Shown in pieces: positions 34,998 to 45,593 of a DNA stretch of 64,000 nt. The number at the start of each line of letters is the position of its first letter. Position 1 is the stretch's first letter. The stretch comes from Hypsibius dujardini (taxonomy: Eukaryota; Tardigrada; Eutardigrada; Parachela; Hypsibiidae). The stretch is from contig LRSR01002679.1 of NCBI GenBank assembly GCA_001579985.1, forward strand, positions 1 through 64,000. Reading direction: 5' to 3'. The notes below the pieces were generated by a model. The model worked only from the letters and a program-made list of their open reading frames with translations, was not told the DNA's origin and made no database searches. The translations under genes and the position numbers were made by a program.

Positions 34998-35351
34998 GGT
35001 TTTGATATTATGTTTTGTGGTTTTTGATTGTTTCTAACGCACTTTGCGGTTCCCGGTAATTGGACTTTTTTGGTTCCTTTGAGGTTTTGCATGTTGGTTT
35101 CGTCCTAAGCTATTTCTCCCGATCTGATGAATGACTCATGTTTGTCTAATAAGGCAAGGAGCATGGCAATAATGCCCCAGGGTTCCCACCGTTTCTCAGA
35201 TGGTCCTCGACTTCGCCATGTGAACGTGCAAGCGGATATCAAGACCTATTGTGGAGAGGTCTGCATACTTTCACAATCCTTTCACACCCAAATCTAACCA
35301 ACAATAGGATTTGCAAATTTGGGTTACAAGATGGGAATCAAGCATAATGGT

Positions 35352-35446
35352 CGTTTTGTGAACCACCCATGCTTCCACTGCCGCGTTTTGTGAACCACCC
35401 ATGCTTCCACTGCCGCGTTTTGTGAACCACCCATGCTTCCACTGCC
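35352..35446. repeat. 32-bp tandem repeat, three copies
   Basis: Three nearly identical units of TTTGTGAACCACCCATGCTT plus CCACTGCCGCGT. The flanking 35000-35350 shows no gene. Confidence 0.92.
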
Positions 35447-35519
35447 GGCAATGATGCTTCACGTCGCTTTATAAGCAGCAGAGTTAGTCATGCGGAGCGA
35501 GCAAAGCGAGCGAAGCATT

Positions 35520-35790
35520 TCTTATTCAGCTCTGCTGGTGGCCGGTTTGATGTCCGGCCTCGCCCACGCGTACGCATGGGCACGTGTACGGTCCGCGTGG
35601 GCGCGTGGGCGAGGACGACGCGCTGTGTGTATGACGTCACGCAGCGCTGCATTCAGCACTGCTGGTGGCCGGTTTGATGTCCGGCCTCGCCCACGCGTAC
35701 GCACGCCCACGCGTATGCATGCCCACGTGTACGGTCCGCCCACGCCGTGTGGGTGGGCGACGCGCTGTCCGTGTGTCTGACGTGACGTCC
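35520..35790. repeat. GC-rich direct duplication of about 130 bp
   Basis: The segment with CTGCTGGTGGCCGGTTTGAT, GTCCGGCCTCGCCCACGCGTACGC and the GACGCGCTGT...TGACGT block occurs twice (about 35526-35640 and 35656-35785). It is much more GC-rich than its surroundings and full of ACGCGT/ACGTGT palindromic words. It lies just upstream of the helicase element. Open frames on both strands look incidental. Confidence 0.8.
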
Positions 35791-35942
35791 TTGCCCATTG
35801 CCCACGCCGGAGTTTTTTTCGCGGTTTCTTGGGCTTCCTTCGTCCACGAATTTGAGCCTTTTGAGGTGTGCTTCGTTTTTTTTTACTCAAAACTGTGTGT
35901 GGTCGCCTATTTTCTTGTGCTCTGGAGAGGGCAGGGCGATTT

Positions 35943-38872
35943 ATGATGGATGAAGGTCAGACAGGCGTTGACGCCCGTGCTGAGGTAAGTTTTGCCTTTT
36001 TCAATGCAACCCCCGGTAGGTTTTCGAAATTTTTCTTATTTTCCACTCATTATGTTTATAAAAACTCGGTTCTGGTAAATTCTGAATGGATTTACTGGGC
36101 CTTCACGTCTTGCGTAGGCATTTCACGCTCCGATTTTCTTCAAAGGGGAAAATTCCTAATGTTACCATTCATTTCAATGGGAGAATTAGGAAAAATCCAT
36201 GTGGTCTACCTGTTTCAACTTGTCCTCGCTTGATTGATTGATTAGCTTTGATTGAAATCAATTTTTTTCCGCGGCTCACCGGTCCCTTTTTTCCTCTAAA
36301 ATCCCATCGCAAATGTTTTTCTTTGTCCCAGCATTTAAAACACACAATCACCTTTCCATTCAGTCATTGTGCGCCATAATATAGCATCATATACATCACC
36401 AAATACGCTTCGAAGCATGATACATGCTCCAAGTCATTCGTTGACATTTTTCGAGGCCTTCTTCAGGTACCCGAGCTGAAAACGTTAAATCATAGGCTTT
36501 CACCTTATTCAGACAAGTAACCGCAGTCCTTTGTTGTACCTCAGGATGCTGGGAAGGACGAAACTGTGAAGTCTTCAATCCAAAAACTCCTCATCAAGAC
36601 CGTCAGTGAGCGGGATTACGGTGCTCAGGAAGTAGCTCATTTGCTGTACAGTCTTCCGCTGGTGACGTGCTCCAAGCAGTTTGTTAAGCTGTTCCTCTAC
36701 GAAAACTCCCATCTACGCCGACTGCAGCAAATCCGTGCCCGACAACCGGCTGGGGAGAACGCTACTGCTTCAGATATACTGCAGCATTATGCTGACCGGT
36801 CTGAGGAGCAGGAAGAGCTGAGTCTCCGCGAGATGGCGATTAATTTCAAGTGGACGCGCCAATCGGGTTGGATTGCGTTGGCCATCAAGGACCGAAATAT
36901 CCTCTCAGTGCTGCCGAAGCTGACTCCAGACCCTGCCGACGCGGCGTATTGCCGCCAACGACTGATCCTTGAAGTACCTTGGCGCCAGTTGGCAGACTTG
37001 GACGCCGGGTTCGATGATTGGGTGCAGGCGCACGCGTCGCATTTTTCCGCTGCGGGCTGGCGCAATCTTCTGGATGAAGAGGAGTTACCGTAAGATGATT
37101 TTGAGGAAATTCCAGTGGATAGTCAGCCTCGCGTGCAGCAGTTGTATATGGAGCTGTCTGCTATGCACCCAAACTTGGCTCAAGTCGCACCCTCCGACTC
37201 TATTCTGGGCAAGCGAGCCATCGATTTGGATCATGACTGGCAGGAGTATGGCACCTCTCTTCCTCAATGCTTAGATGCCCGCTCCTTTCTGCAGCGGACT
37301 CGGCGTGAAGAAGGTGACGTTGCAGACAAACTACCGACCGTCGATGTTGACACGTTGAATGAGGAGCAGCGTACTTGTTTCGATTTTGTCCTTCATCATC
37401 ACGATAGACGTCGGCAAGGCGTTGATATCCCACCGTTGCGGTTGATTGTCCAGGGAGCAGCTGGTAAGTCGCCTTGCGCCGCTCGCCACTTTTCAGTTTT
37501 ATATTTCTCATCTCTCATCTGTCTTTTTTATTTTACATGAGCAGGCACGGGGAAATCATATGTTATCGGCGCAATCGAGCAGACGCTGAACCTTGTGGAT
37601 GACTTGTCGGATGTGTTCCCAACCTGTATGCTCCTGGCTCCGACCGGCGTTGCAGCAGCTGGCATCGGTGGAAGGACGATCCACTCTGCTCTGCAGCTCC
37701 CTCTCAAGCTACAGAATTTGAAAGACCTCAAGGGCAAAGCAGCGGAGAGCTTCCAAAACCGGTGGTCTCGCGTCTCCTACATCGTTGTTGACGAAAGGAG
37801 CATGGTCGGGTGTAACCTTTTCGCAGCAATGGACGTCCGCCTTCGGCAAGCCAAGCCCCACGCATCAGGACAGAGTTTCGGAGGAATTTCAGTGATTCTC
37901 ATTGGTGATCCGTTCCAACTCCCACCTGTATGCGACCCGGTGCTCTTCGCACCCTCATCGAATACCTCCACTGTTCTTGTGCAGACGGGGCGACTCCTCT
38001 ACCGCGAATTCACGCAGGCATTGGTATTATCCATACCCCAGCGGCAGACGGGAATAGATGATGAGTCTGTCTGGTTCCGACAGTTCCTTCATCGGGTTAA
38101 GTACGGTCAAGTGCAAGCTGACGACCACAACCGCCTGATGACGCGTCAACTGGATCGTCTGTCTGCTGAAGTAAGATTGACGTTTGGCTCAGCGTTGCGT
38201 GTGCTCTCGACCAATGATACGGTTGACAGTTACAACCAGAAGTTCTTGATGCACATGGGCGGCCCGGTCGCGCGAATTGAAGCCATCCACAAGGGCACTG
38301 GAGCTGCTAATGTCGGATACGACGATGCTGGTGGCCTCGATAAGGTCATCTATGTTGCTGCCGGCTGCCGGGTTATGTTGAACTGGAATGCATGGACCAC
38401 GAAGGGACTCGTCAACGGCGCCGTCGGAACGGTTCAAGGCATCGTTTACGAAGGAGACTCGCGTCCTCCAGCCCTGCCGGTAGCAGTAATTGTCCAGTTC
38501 GATGACTATCGCGGTCCCTCATGCCTGCCTGATGTCGAGCGCTGTGTGCCCATTTGCCCACTGAAACGTACGTGGACATCGCCATCGGACGAGTCGTGCT
38601 CCCGTACACAGATTCCTCTCTCGCTGGCCCACGCCGTTACTGTTTTCAAGGCTCAAGGTTCAACGCTGTCCAAGGCCTCTGTGGACATCGGAAGGAGAGA
38701 ATACGCAGCTGGACTCGGATTCGTCGCATTCTCAAGAGTTAAAAAGTTTTCAGATTTAGCTCTCGAGAATTTTGTCGAAGCAAACCGCATTTTGAACTTG
38801 GGAAAATCCCAAAGTAATCAACTTCGCATTGCTGAAGAAGTTCGACTGAAAGGGTTGGGATTACAGTACTGA
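35943..38872 (+). mobile_element. Helitron-type Pif1-like helicase remnant
   Basis: Exons 36545-37463 and 37545-38872 encode a Pif1/RecD-like SF1 helicase. The stretch ERDYGAQEVAHLLYSLPLVT is the region that precedes the helicase in Helitron Rep-Hel proteins. Walker A (GAAGTGKSYVIG) is rebuilt exactly across the intron. APTGVAAAGIGGRTIHSALQ, VDERSMVG, ILIGDPFQLPPV, LAHAVTVFKAQGSTLSKAS and FVAFSRVKKFSDLAL follow. The HUH Rep endonuclease domain expected upstream is absent. A short upstream exon (35943-35984, MMDEGQTGVD, good donor) joins in phase and could be a captured start. One in-frame TAA (37091-37093) interrupts exon 2, so the copy is probably dead or split. Helitron 5' TC and 3' CTRR ends were not found. 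A host Pif1-like gene is the less likely alternative. Confidence 0.68.
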
Positions 38873-38876
38873 ACAT

Positions 38877-39092
38877 ATTTAGTTTGCTCCCATTCCACCC
38901 ATTGTACAGACTCTTCGCTTTTCCGTAAGCTGCAGTTGTTTTGATTTTCAGTTCGTTGTATCTCTCTTTAAAGCCAGTGCGGAACATTAGCAGTTTGTTC
39001 CCATTTCATGGATTCTTCGCTGTTTCGGTATTTTGCATTTGTTTTTATTTTCACTTCGTTATTTTCCTGTTTCATGGAAGTGCAGAATAGTG
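38877..39092. repeat. Imperfect direct repeat after the helicase
   Basis: Two copies of about 105 bp (TTAGTTTGCTCCCATTYC...CTTCGCT...ATTTTCAGTTCGTT) follow the helicase stop. They may belong to the 3' end of the transposon. No gene is seen in 39093-39700. Confidence 0.5.
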
Positions 39093-39704
39093 TCGCCACC
39101 GTCCCCTGAAATAGTAATTCAGCCTGTTTAAATAATTAAACTATCGTCTACAGCAACAGCTCCATGTCGCGCGCTTCAAAATCTGATAAACGAATTTTAT
39201 TTCTTGATTAAGGACTGCTTCTGGACCATTTTGAGTCGTTGGTCGCGTTAATCGGACCGGAAATGGCAAATTAACGCGCTGGTAACAACTGCTGCGTAAC
39301 ACCCCTACTTTAACAAAACAACGTTCAAATTCAAGCTCCAAAAATAAATAAATCGCCGCCCAGTTATCGAAAAAACAACATTTCTTTTTTAGCGCATGGG
39401 TACGAATCCTCGCCAACCAAATAAAATTTAGGTTGTCTGACGTATTAGCTTCAGGTTGTCGGACATTTTTGCTAGAATCGAGATAATGCTGTTATTTGTT
39501 ATACACGTATAATTGCATTCCGAGGGTATCAGCAAAGGGTCACCGGGTAGTTATACAAACCAATTATCAATACGCGAACTCCGCATTTCTTAGTGTATAA
39601 CATACACTTGCTAGTTTTATTTTATCATATTGTTATATGTTTTTTTTAAGCAGGCCTGTGAATAGTCTGCCCCCTAGACGAGCCTCATCGGCAAGTTTCC
39701 GTAC

Positions 39705-39891
39705 CGTCTGATGAATTCCAACCTCTGCGATGGGCATCCGTTTCCGCGCTTGTGCTACAATTATTGATGTAAAACGTCAACCGGTCGTCGTCCGGAAATG
39801 GTACTGCGATTGGTTCGGCTGTGACGTCGCTATCGCAGTCCGTCTTGCAGGTGTAGGTGAGGTCACTGTAGTAGATGCAGTTGCTGACAAT
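39705..39891 (-). pseudogene. Cys-rich domain remnant, same frame as gene upstream
   Basis: Directly after the TAG (39892-39894) of the secreted two-module gene, the same frame stays open for 62 codons: NCIYYSDLTYTCKTDCDSD, a second half with FYINNCSTSAE, then RRGWNSSDG and a donor (GACG|GTACGG, phase 1). This matches, in cysteine order, final WxxxDG and splice phase, the Cys-rich exon at 46660-46893. It appears to be the ancestral continuation, now cut off by one stop codon. The following exons of the relative were not found downstream. Confidence 0.6.
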
Positions 39892-41444
39892 CTAACTGGC
39901 CTCGTCCACGTGCGACGCGGCAGGTGAATCGTTTTGTGGGCGCTCTTGGTCGGAGATCATGGTATTGAGAGGAATCGGTTGTGTTGCTTTCTCCGCCGAG
40001 GCTAGGGGAGGTAGCAGTGGCGATTTTTGTCTCAAGGGCGCGTTGTCCGTCATATTCCGAAGGTCCTCTGTAAAGTTAGGCTGATTAATATTGCGCTATG
40101 TTAAAGATGCTACCTACTAAGCAACATGATGGTTCAGGTGCCACAATTTCGAGTTCTAGTTGAGACCACGATTAAGTACATGTATTGCAGTGTATCTCAA
40201 AGCTTTCTATCCTGTGCGGGCATCTGGACTGTGTATGGGATGACGAGACATACCGGTCGGTTTAGCTAGCAGCAGCGGCGCCACAGCAAAGTAGGCGTCG
40301 TCAATCACCGTAGTCAAGTTCATCAGAATGTCCGATTCAGCTTGGTTCTACCAATAATCACGCGTAATTGTAATGGGGTTGTTTCGGTCGCAATTTAAGG
40401 CTTCGGCAGCTATCCGATCATTCCGAACTTACCAGAACGTTCACGGATACCACGCGTTTGCGATTCCAGTGCCCATATTGCGTTCGTAAATCTTTCATGT
40501 CCCCCTTCAAGATCCATGTCAGGTTACCCGCACGCACGAACGTTATCGTCGAATCTGTGAACAGATATCATGATACTCTAATTCCTAAAGTGAGTCCCTA
40601 CCCCAACTCAAACTCGGTGGATTTTTCCCTCCATGACTTTTCTGGTTCTTTTGAAATTGGGTTATGTATGTTACACAGGGTGACCAATAAATATTATTTT
40701 TTTGTGAAAGTGGTTTCTTATCTTAAAAAAAGAAACAGTACTACCTGACAGCGAAACTCCTTTCATTGATTGTTGATTGACATCCGAACAGATACTGCGC
40801 AGCGCGCTAGTCTTAGAATTTCCGCTTACATTATACTAGTATGTAACCTGCTTTGACTTCAGTCACTCTGACAATAAAGTCTCTGAGAGTACAATATGTT
40901 TCACCGTAGACAGCTTTTCATTAGACATGGCATATGGCCCTTGTTGCATGGGATGACGAGACATACCGGTCGGTTTAGCAAGCAGCAGCGGCGTCACAGC
41001 AAAGTAGGCGTCGTCAATCACCGTGGTCAAGTTCAGCAAAATATCCGATTCAGCTTGGTTCTAACAACAAGCATGTAAAATTGTAATAATCTACTTGTAA
41101 CTTCAGTAACGCTAACAGAAACAAGGGATAATCGTTCTCCCCGGACGTACCAGAACGTTCACAGACACCACGCGTTTGCGATTCCAGTGCCCGTACCGAG
41201 AGCGTAAATTCCTCATGTCCCCCGCCAAGATCCATGTCAGGTTACCGGCACGAACGAGCGTTATCGTCGAACCTGTCATTTGACATATTTCGAAACGCCA
41301 AGCAGAATGATTCCCAAATCACGAAAAGAACTCGCATTCTGGATCTTCTTGCTTACCAGCTAGGCCAGGGCTGAGAGCTGTACCCTGGCCGGGTTGATTC
41401 AGTAATAATAACGCCAAGCCAGGCATATACCAAGCGAGATTCAT
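39892..41444 (-). CDS. Secreted protein with a duplicated two-exon module
   Basis: Six small exons (41444-41357, 41272-41151, 41060-40967, 40554-40433, 40347-40254, 40067-39892) join in phase into 231 residues. Exon 1 is a signal peptide (MNLAWYMPGLALLLLN). Exons 2-3 and 4-5 are two copies of one module: 122 + 94 bases each, GSTITLVRAGNLTWILAGDM/DSTITFVRAGNLTWILKGDM, HWNRKRVVSVNVL and NQAESDILLNLTTVIDDAYF. DNA identity between copies is around 90 percent including intron edges, so the duplication is recent. Exon 6 is Pro/Ser-rich and ends at TAG, just before a cysteine-rich stretch in the same frame. The second exon has the same length (122 bases), phase and a VR...TW core as exon 2 of the gene at 45594-47566. 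No known domain is recognised. The start lies 367 bases from that of the divergent astacin. Confidence 0.72.
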
Positions 41445-41811
41445 TGTTCGGGCGCATGTACAAGTCGTCAGACGACGGAAATTAAAGGCAGTCCAGTACC
41501 CGATAACTGACTTTTTTGGATAATTCCGGTTGAAATGAAAGTGCTGTTGGTTTCGAAAGAAAGCCGCGGGACAAGCCGGTTACGCGCAAGCTACAGCCAC
41601 TAACCAACCTGCACCACCTTGGACAGACACCACCCGAAACAGACGCTCCACGAACCACTTCCGGCGAACTGCTGAGAGATATGTTTTAACTGGGATTCCC
41701 GTGGTCTGATAGTTCGCCCAGACTGTCTACGCACTTAACGTTGTTTTTCGGCGAAGAACGTGCTTGTCTGTTTTGTTGATAGTTGATCTGCTGTTGTCTG
41801 TCTTTTCTGCG

Positions 41812-44237
41812 ATGAAGGTAGCATGGGAACTGTTCATGCTCCATATATTATGGATCAGTCAAACGGATTCATCTCGCGGTAAGTTGCTGTGTTTTCTTGT
41901 ACTTGCCGTGACACTCTCACATCGAAAAAATCATGATTGTGTGAACGTGAACATGCAGGTGCAACTAACATGTCGTTATATTTGTTAACAACAGTTGCTT
42001 ATTTAGTTATGCTTTAGTTTCCGCTTTAACTCGGATAAATTTTCGGCAGTGGAGAAACCGGACGGTGATAAGACTATTTTTCAAAGACTCATTTCATGTT
42101 CTCCAGTTCTGTCGATACGCGTCGGCAAAGAATGATTTCGTCTAGCTCTTCGACTACTCATTACCTATTCATTGTTCTTCAGCTCGAGTTACATCTTTTC
42201 TCTACTGAAAATTTTACCCTGCGAAACGACGACTGCAGTTTCCTCGACGCTATCGTTATCCTGAAAATTATTTCTGTACCCGGAAAAGTACACGATAATG
42301 TTTACCCCAATAGTGTCCGTTCCCACGTCAGCGCCTCTACTTGAGCCGCCGGACGATGCCGCCGATCCTCCCACGGGGACACTTTTCGAGCGCGACATCA
42401 TGGGCGTTGATTCAGAATCAGTCGAACAGGTTAGTGCCTCCATGGATGACCGACGGATGCGCCCTGTAAAATACCTCTACGAACTACTGTATGCTGCGTT
42501 ATACCTAGGGATCGCTGAGCGGTGGCAAAAACGGAGTCTCCAACGAAGCGGCTAGATGGCCTAATGCGGAGGTCCCGTATGTGTTCTCCAAACTTTACGG
42601 TAAGCGAGGGCCACAAACGTTAGCCGCGGCATAAAATCGACAGCTAAATTTGGGTTTGAGGAGGTTTTGCTGGAGTTGGAGTCGAATTGGAGCGGTAATT
42701 TTCAGGAATTGCACACCTCTGGTCGAGACGGTATCAAGTTCAAATTGCCCGGAGACAAATGGTCGTGGTACAAATAGTCGTGGGACATAATCGTGTTCCC
42801 AGATGAATCCAGACTAAAACAACAAAAGACCTTGTTTTCGATTATGTAGAGAGAGATGCGGCGCGTAAACATATTGTCCTGACCGCGATGCGGGGCTTTG
42901 ACCGGACCTGCGTACGTTTCATCCCACGTAAGAACGAACGGGACTACATTGTAATTAATGCCGGGAATCGTTTGTAAGTGACACACGGGAGTTTGTACGA
43001 TTATCGGACAGATAATCGTACACCTCAACACTGGTCTTATACTTGGTATGGACTGACGAAGTGATCCTCTTGCGGCATTCAGGTGCGCTTCTTTTGTGGG
43101 CAACCAACATCAAGGAAAACAGGACGTGTTCCTGTCGATTGGAGGTGAGGAAATCTCCTGTCATCTCCAGTGCGCGTTCGGTTTGCTTCCACATATTTCG
43201 AGGGCTGCAGACCGTAAGTCATCATGGATTGCTATTGGAATTCTTTCAGCTTGCACGGATGAACTGGGCAAAATTCAACATGAGCTGATGCACGCGATAG
43301 GTAAGCTGAACAGACGGTTCCTCTCGAAGATGCAATCAAAATAGCGTTTTGTTCGGACCACTGAGACAATTTAAAGTTCTTCGTTACATCCATTTGAGAG
43401 TCTCTCTTGGCTCTACGACATAAAACTAATTTTCAATGAGGCTTTGAATCACCATGCCTCTTGTACGTGTCCTAAAGTTTCGCGGCCAGCGGCCACTATT
43501 CGTACATGGGAAGATAATTTCACTCAAGAAACGTTTTTGATAGAAAATATAGCCGCTAAATACTAATGAAACAGTGTTTCGTCGTCGGTTAGGCTTTTAC
43601 CATGAGCAATCGCGAATCGATCGCGACGACTACGTTGAAATCAACTGGGACAACGTTCGTAAGTATGGTTTGGATTACATTTCGTCATGTATGGCAGATA
43701 TTTTTGGTCCGCCCCGCACACTACGTCCAAAGTTCACGTTGGGTAGATGGGTTTTCAGAAAGTCGGGGCGATTTTCAACGCTACGACAACACGACCGCGT
43801 TCGGGCTGCCGTACGATTTCGGCTCCATCCTCCATTACGGGACGAACGATTTGGGGATCAACGAGTCCGTCTGGACGATTCGTCCACTGCTGCAGTATCG
43901 CGCAAACTATTCTTCGGCTATCGGTCAACGGCTCTGGCTCAGCGATTCCGACGAGGAGAAAATAAATCGGATGTATAAATGCGGTAGGCAGTAGTCACCT
44001 GCTGTCAACGAATGACAGAAAAACGGTGAGCTAGATATGTTTATTACGTTAGGCAAGCATCGACCACCTGTTCCAGAGGGATTCGCCACCACTGATGTCA
44101 GTGACCATATCATGGAGTCGACCACTTCCAGCTATCGCACAGCAAGGCGTAAGTCTTCCACGCCCAGCGATCGCACAACAACGCGCCCTGGTATCATGGC
44201 GAGGATGGGCAAATTTTTCAAATCCCTTTTCGGCTAG
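41812..44237 (+). CDS. Astacin (M12A) metalloprotease with Leu in the Met-turn
   Basis: Astacins are secreted zinc endopeptidases made as zymogens. Nine exons (41812-41878, 42314-42429, 42509-42599, 42850-42973, 43083-43144, 43250-43300, 43593-43658, 43759-43983, 44053-44237) give 328 residues. A signal peptide (WELFMLHILWI) and a propeptide with FERDIMGVD lead to the mature start at RWPNAEVP. The zinc site HELMHAIGFYHEQSR has H164, H168 and H174 with catalytic E165. The Met-turn is SILHYG: the usual Met is Leu217, while Tyr219 is kept. The C-terminus is a basic Thr/Ser-rich tail (MGKFFKSLFG), with no CUB or EGF domain. The exon 6 acceptor was chosen to match the family spacing C-TDELGKIQ-HE; an earlier AG would add 13 residues. 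Total coding length (987) and exons 3, 6 and 8 (91, 51, 225) equal those of the astacin at 52634-54957. Confidence 0.85.
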
Positions 44238-45593
44238 CCAGCGTCTATGAAATGCAAGCTGTGGCGAACTGTAATTTGAAGATGCGAGTAGTTTGTTTAA
44301 ATGTCATTAAATACAAACACAAACGGAATTTTGAAAAAAATTCGTTAAAAAGATCAGTGGCTACAGCACAAGTAAACAGAACTAGTTCCGCAATTAAGCG
44401 ATAATAACGGCATTTTCGTCATATAACCAGATTTGCGGTACACATTTTTTTATAACATCGAATAAAGTTGTCAGTTGTCACAAATGTTTCAAAAGAAGAT
44501 CACTCATTTTGACAACCGCATCAGCGCACGTCTGTGCTCTTTCCTATAGCTATCGCCTTATAACTAGCGCACCTTTGGACCTCAAAATGTGGCTTGGACA
44601 ATTCAAGCCACTCAATTGACTTTTAAATTTTGTTTTGGTCACAAAGGAGAAAATATCTTTGTCATGGTATTGCAAGATCAGTATTATCGCAGACTGGGGA
44701 TTAATCTTTGAAACTGTAATGATGAGAAAATCAACCCAGTTTTTCATGAAATGTGAGCAGTGATCAAAGACTAATTTTATGTTTGGCCAGATGCCCCACC
44801 TATCGGCGACACGCTGTACCATGTACAGGTGCACGATATGAATGAATTGATCGTCTGAAAATTATTCCTTGCCAGACATGTATGTACAGTATTGTACAAC
44901 GGTCAGCTTATTACCGCGACAGGTTCCGATCGCGTGACTTTCCGCTGAAGTAGTCGAAACTGTATCAGAAACTCGTACGGTTAAAGATGGACAACATTGT
45001 TCGAAATTTTGGATACCACTAACAGGTGCGCACGTACAGAGACAAAAAACAAGTTTGATGCATAAGAAGCTTGCAAATTTATTCCACAATCTCGTGGCAC
45101 CATTGTCTAACTACGCATGCCGTTAAAAAGAGCCGCATTATAAACGAGTTATTTTTCCCGTCTGTTGTATCGATTAACACAGATTTATTACGCCCAAGTG
45201 CGAGCATCAGTTATTGTTAGCAACATAATTAATGCATGCAATCTATTCTCCCCCGGAAACGACAGTGTGATTTATTGTTTTGCGCAAGCGTAGTCCCGAC
45301 GTTTGACGTGAATTGAACCCTGGATAGATGAATTACTAATCTTTCAGCGAAAGAGTACTTTTGAAGCCGGTTATTACACTTTCAGCTCACTTCCTATCTA
45401 GACAACTAAATGTCTTTATACCCACCTCGTGTTTAGTGCCATCTAAGTTAACAGGTAATGAAAGACAGTTTGGTGGACTAAGATTGTGGGACAATTATTT
45501 CTGGTCAGAACAACAATTCATAAGCAACTCGTTTCGCAGTGGCCTAGGCGTGAACGCAACTTTCTAGCTACAGTGGACCAAGTCACAATCAGG
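44238..45593. other. Spacer without recognised gene
   Basis: AT-rich intergenic sequence between the astacin and the Cys-rich secreted gene. An AATAAA at about 44460 may end the astacin transcript. No exon with paired splice sites was found. Confidence 0.45.

Noticed and set aside
35150-35290. Possible small structured RNA gene
   Set aside because: Some paired segments, but no match to U1-U6, U3, SRP or 7SK features that I could confirm.
35490-35946. Open frames on both strands over the GC-rich duplication
   Set aside because: Frames are created by the duplicated GC-rich block; the two copies do not encode the same peptide in a consistent frame.
43211-43249. Earlier acceptor for exon 6 of the plus-strand astacin
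   Set aside because: It keeps phase but inserts 13 residues between the strand and the Cys before the zinc helix; the later acceptor gives the same exon length (51) and spacing as the paralogue and the WAP-bearing astacin.
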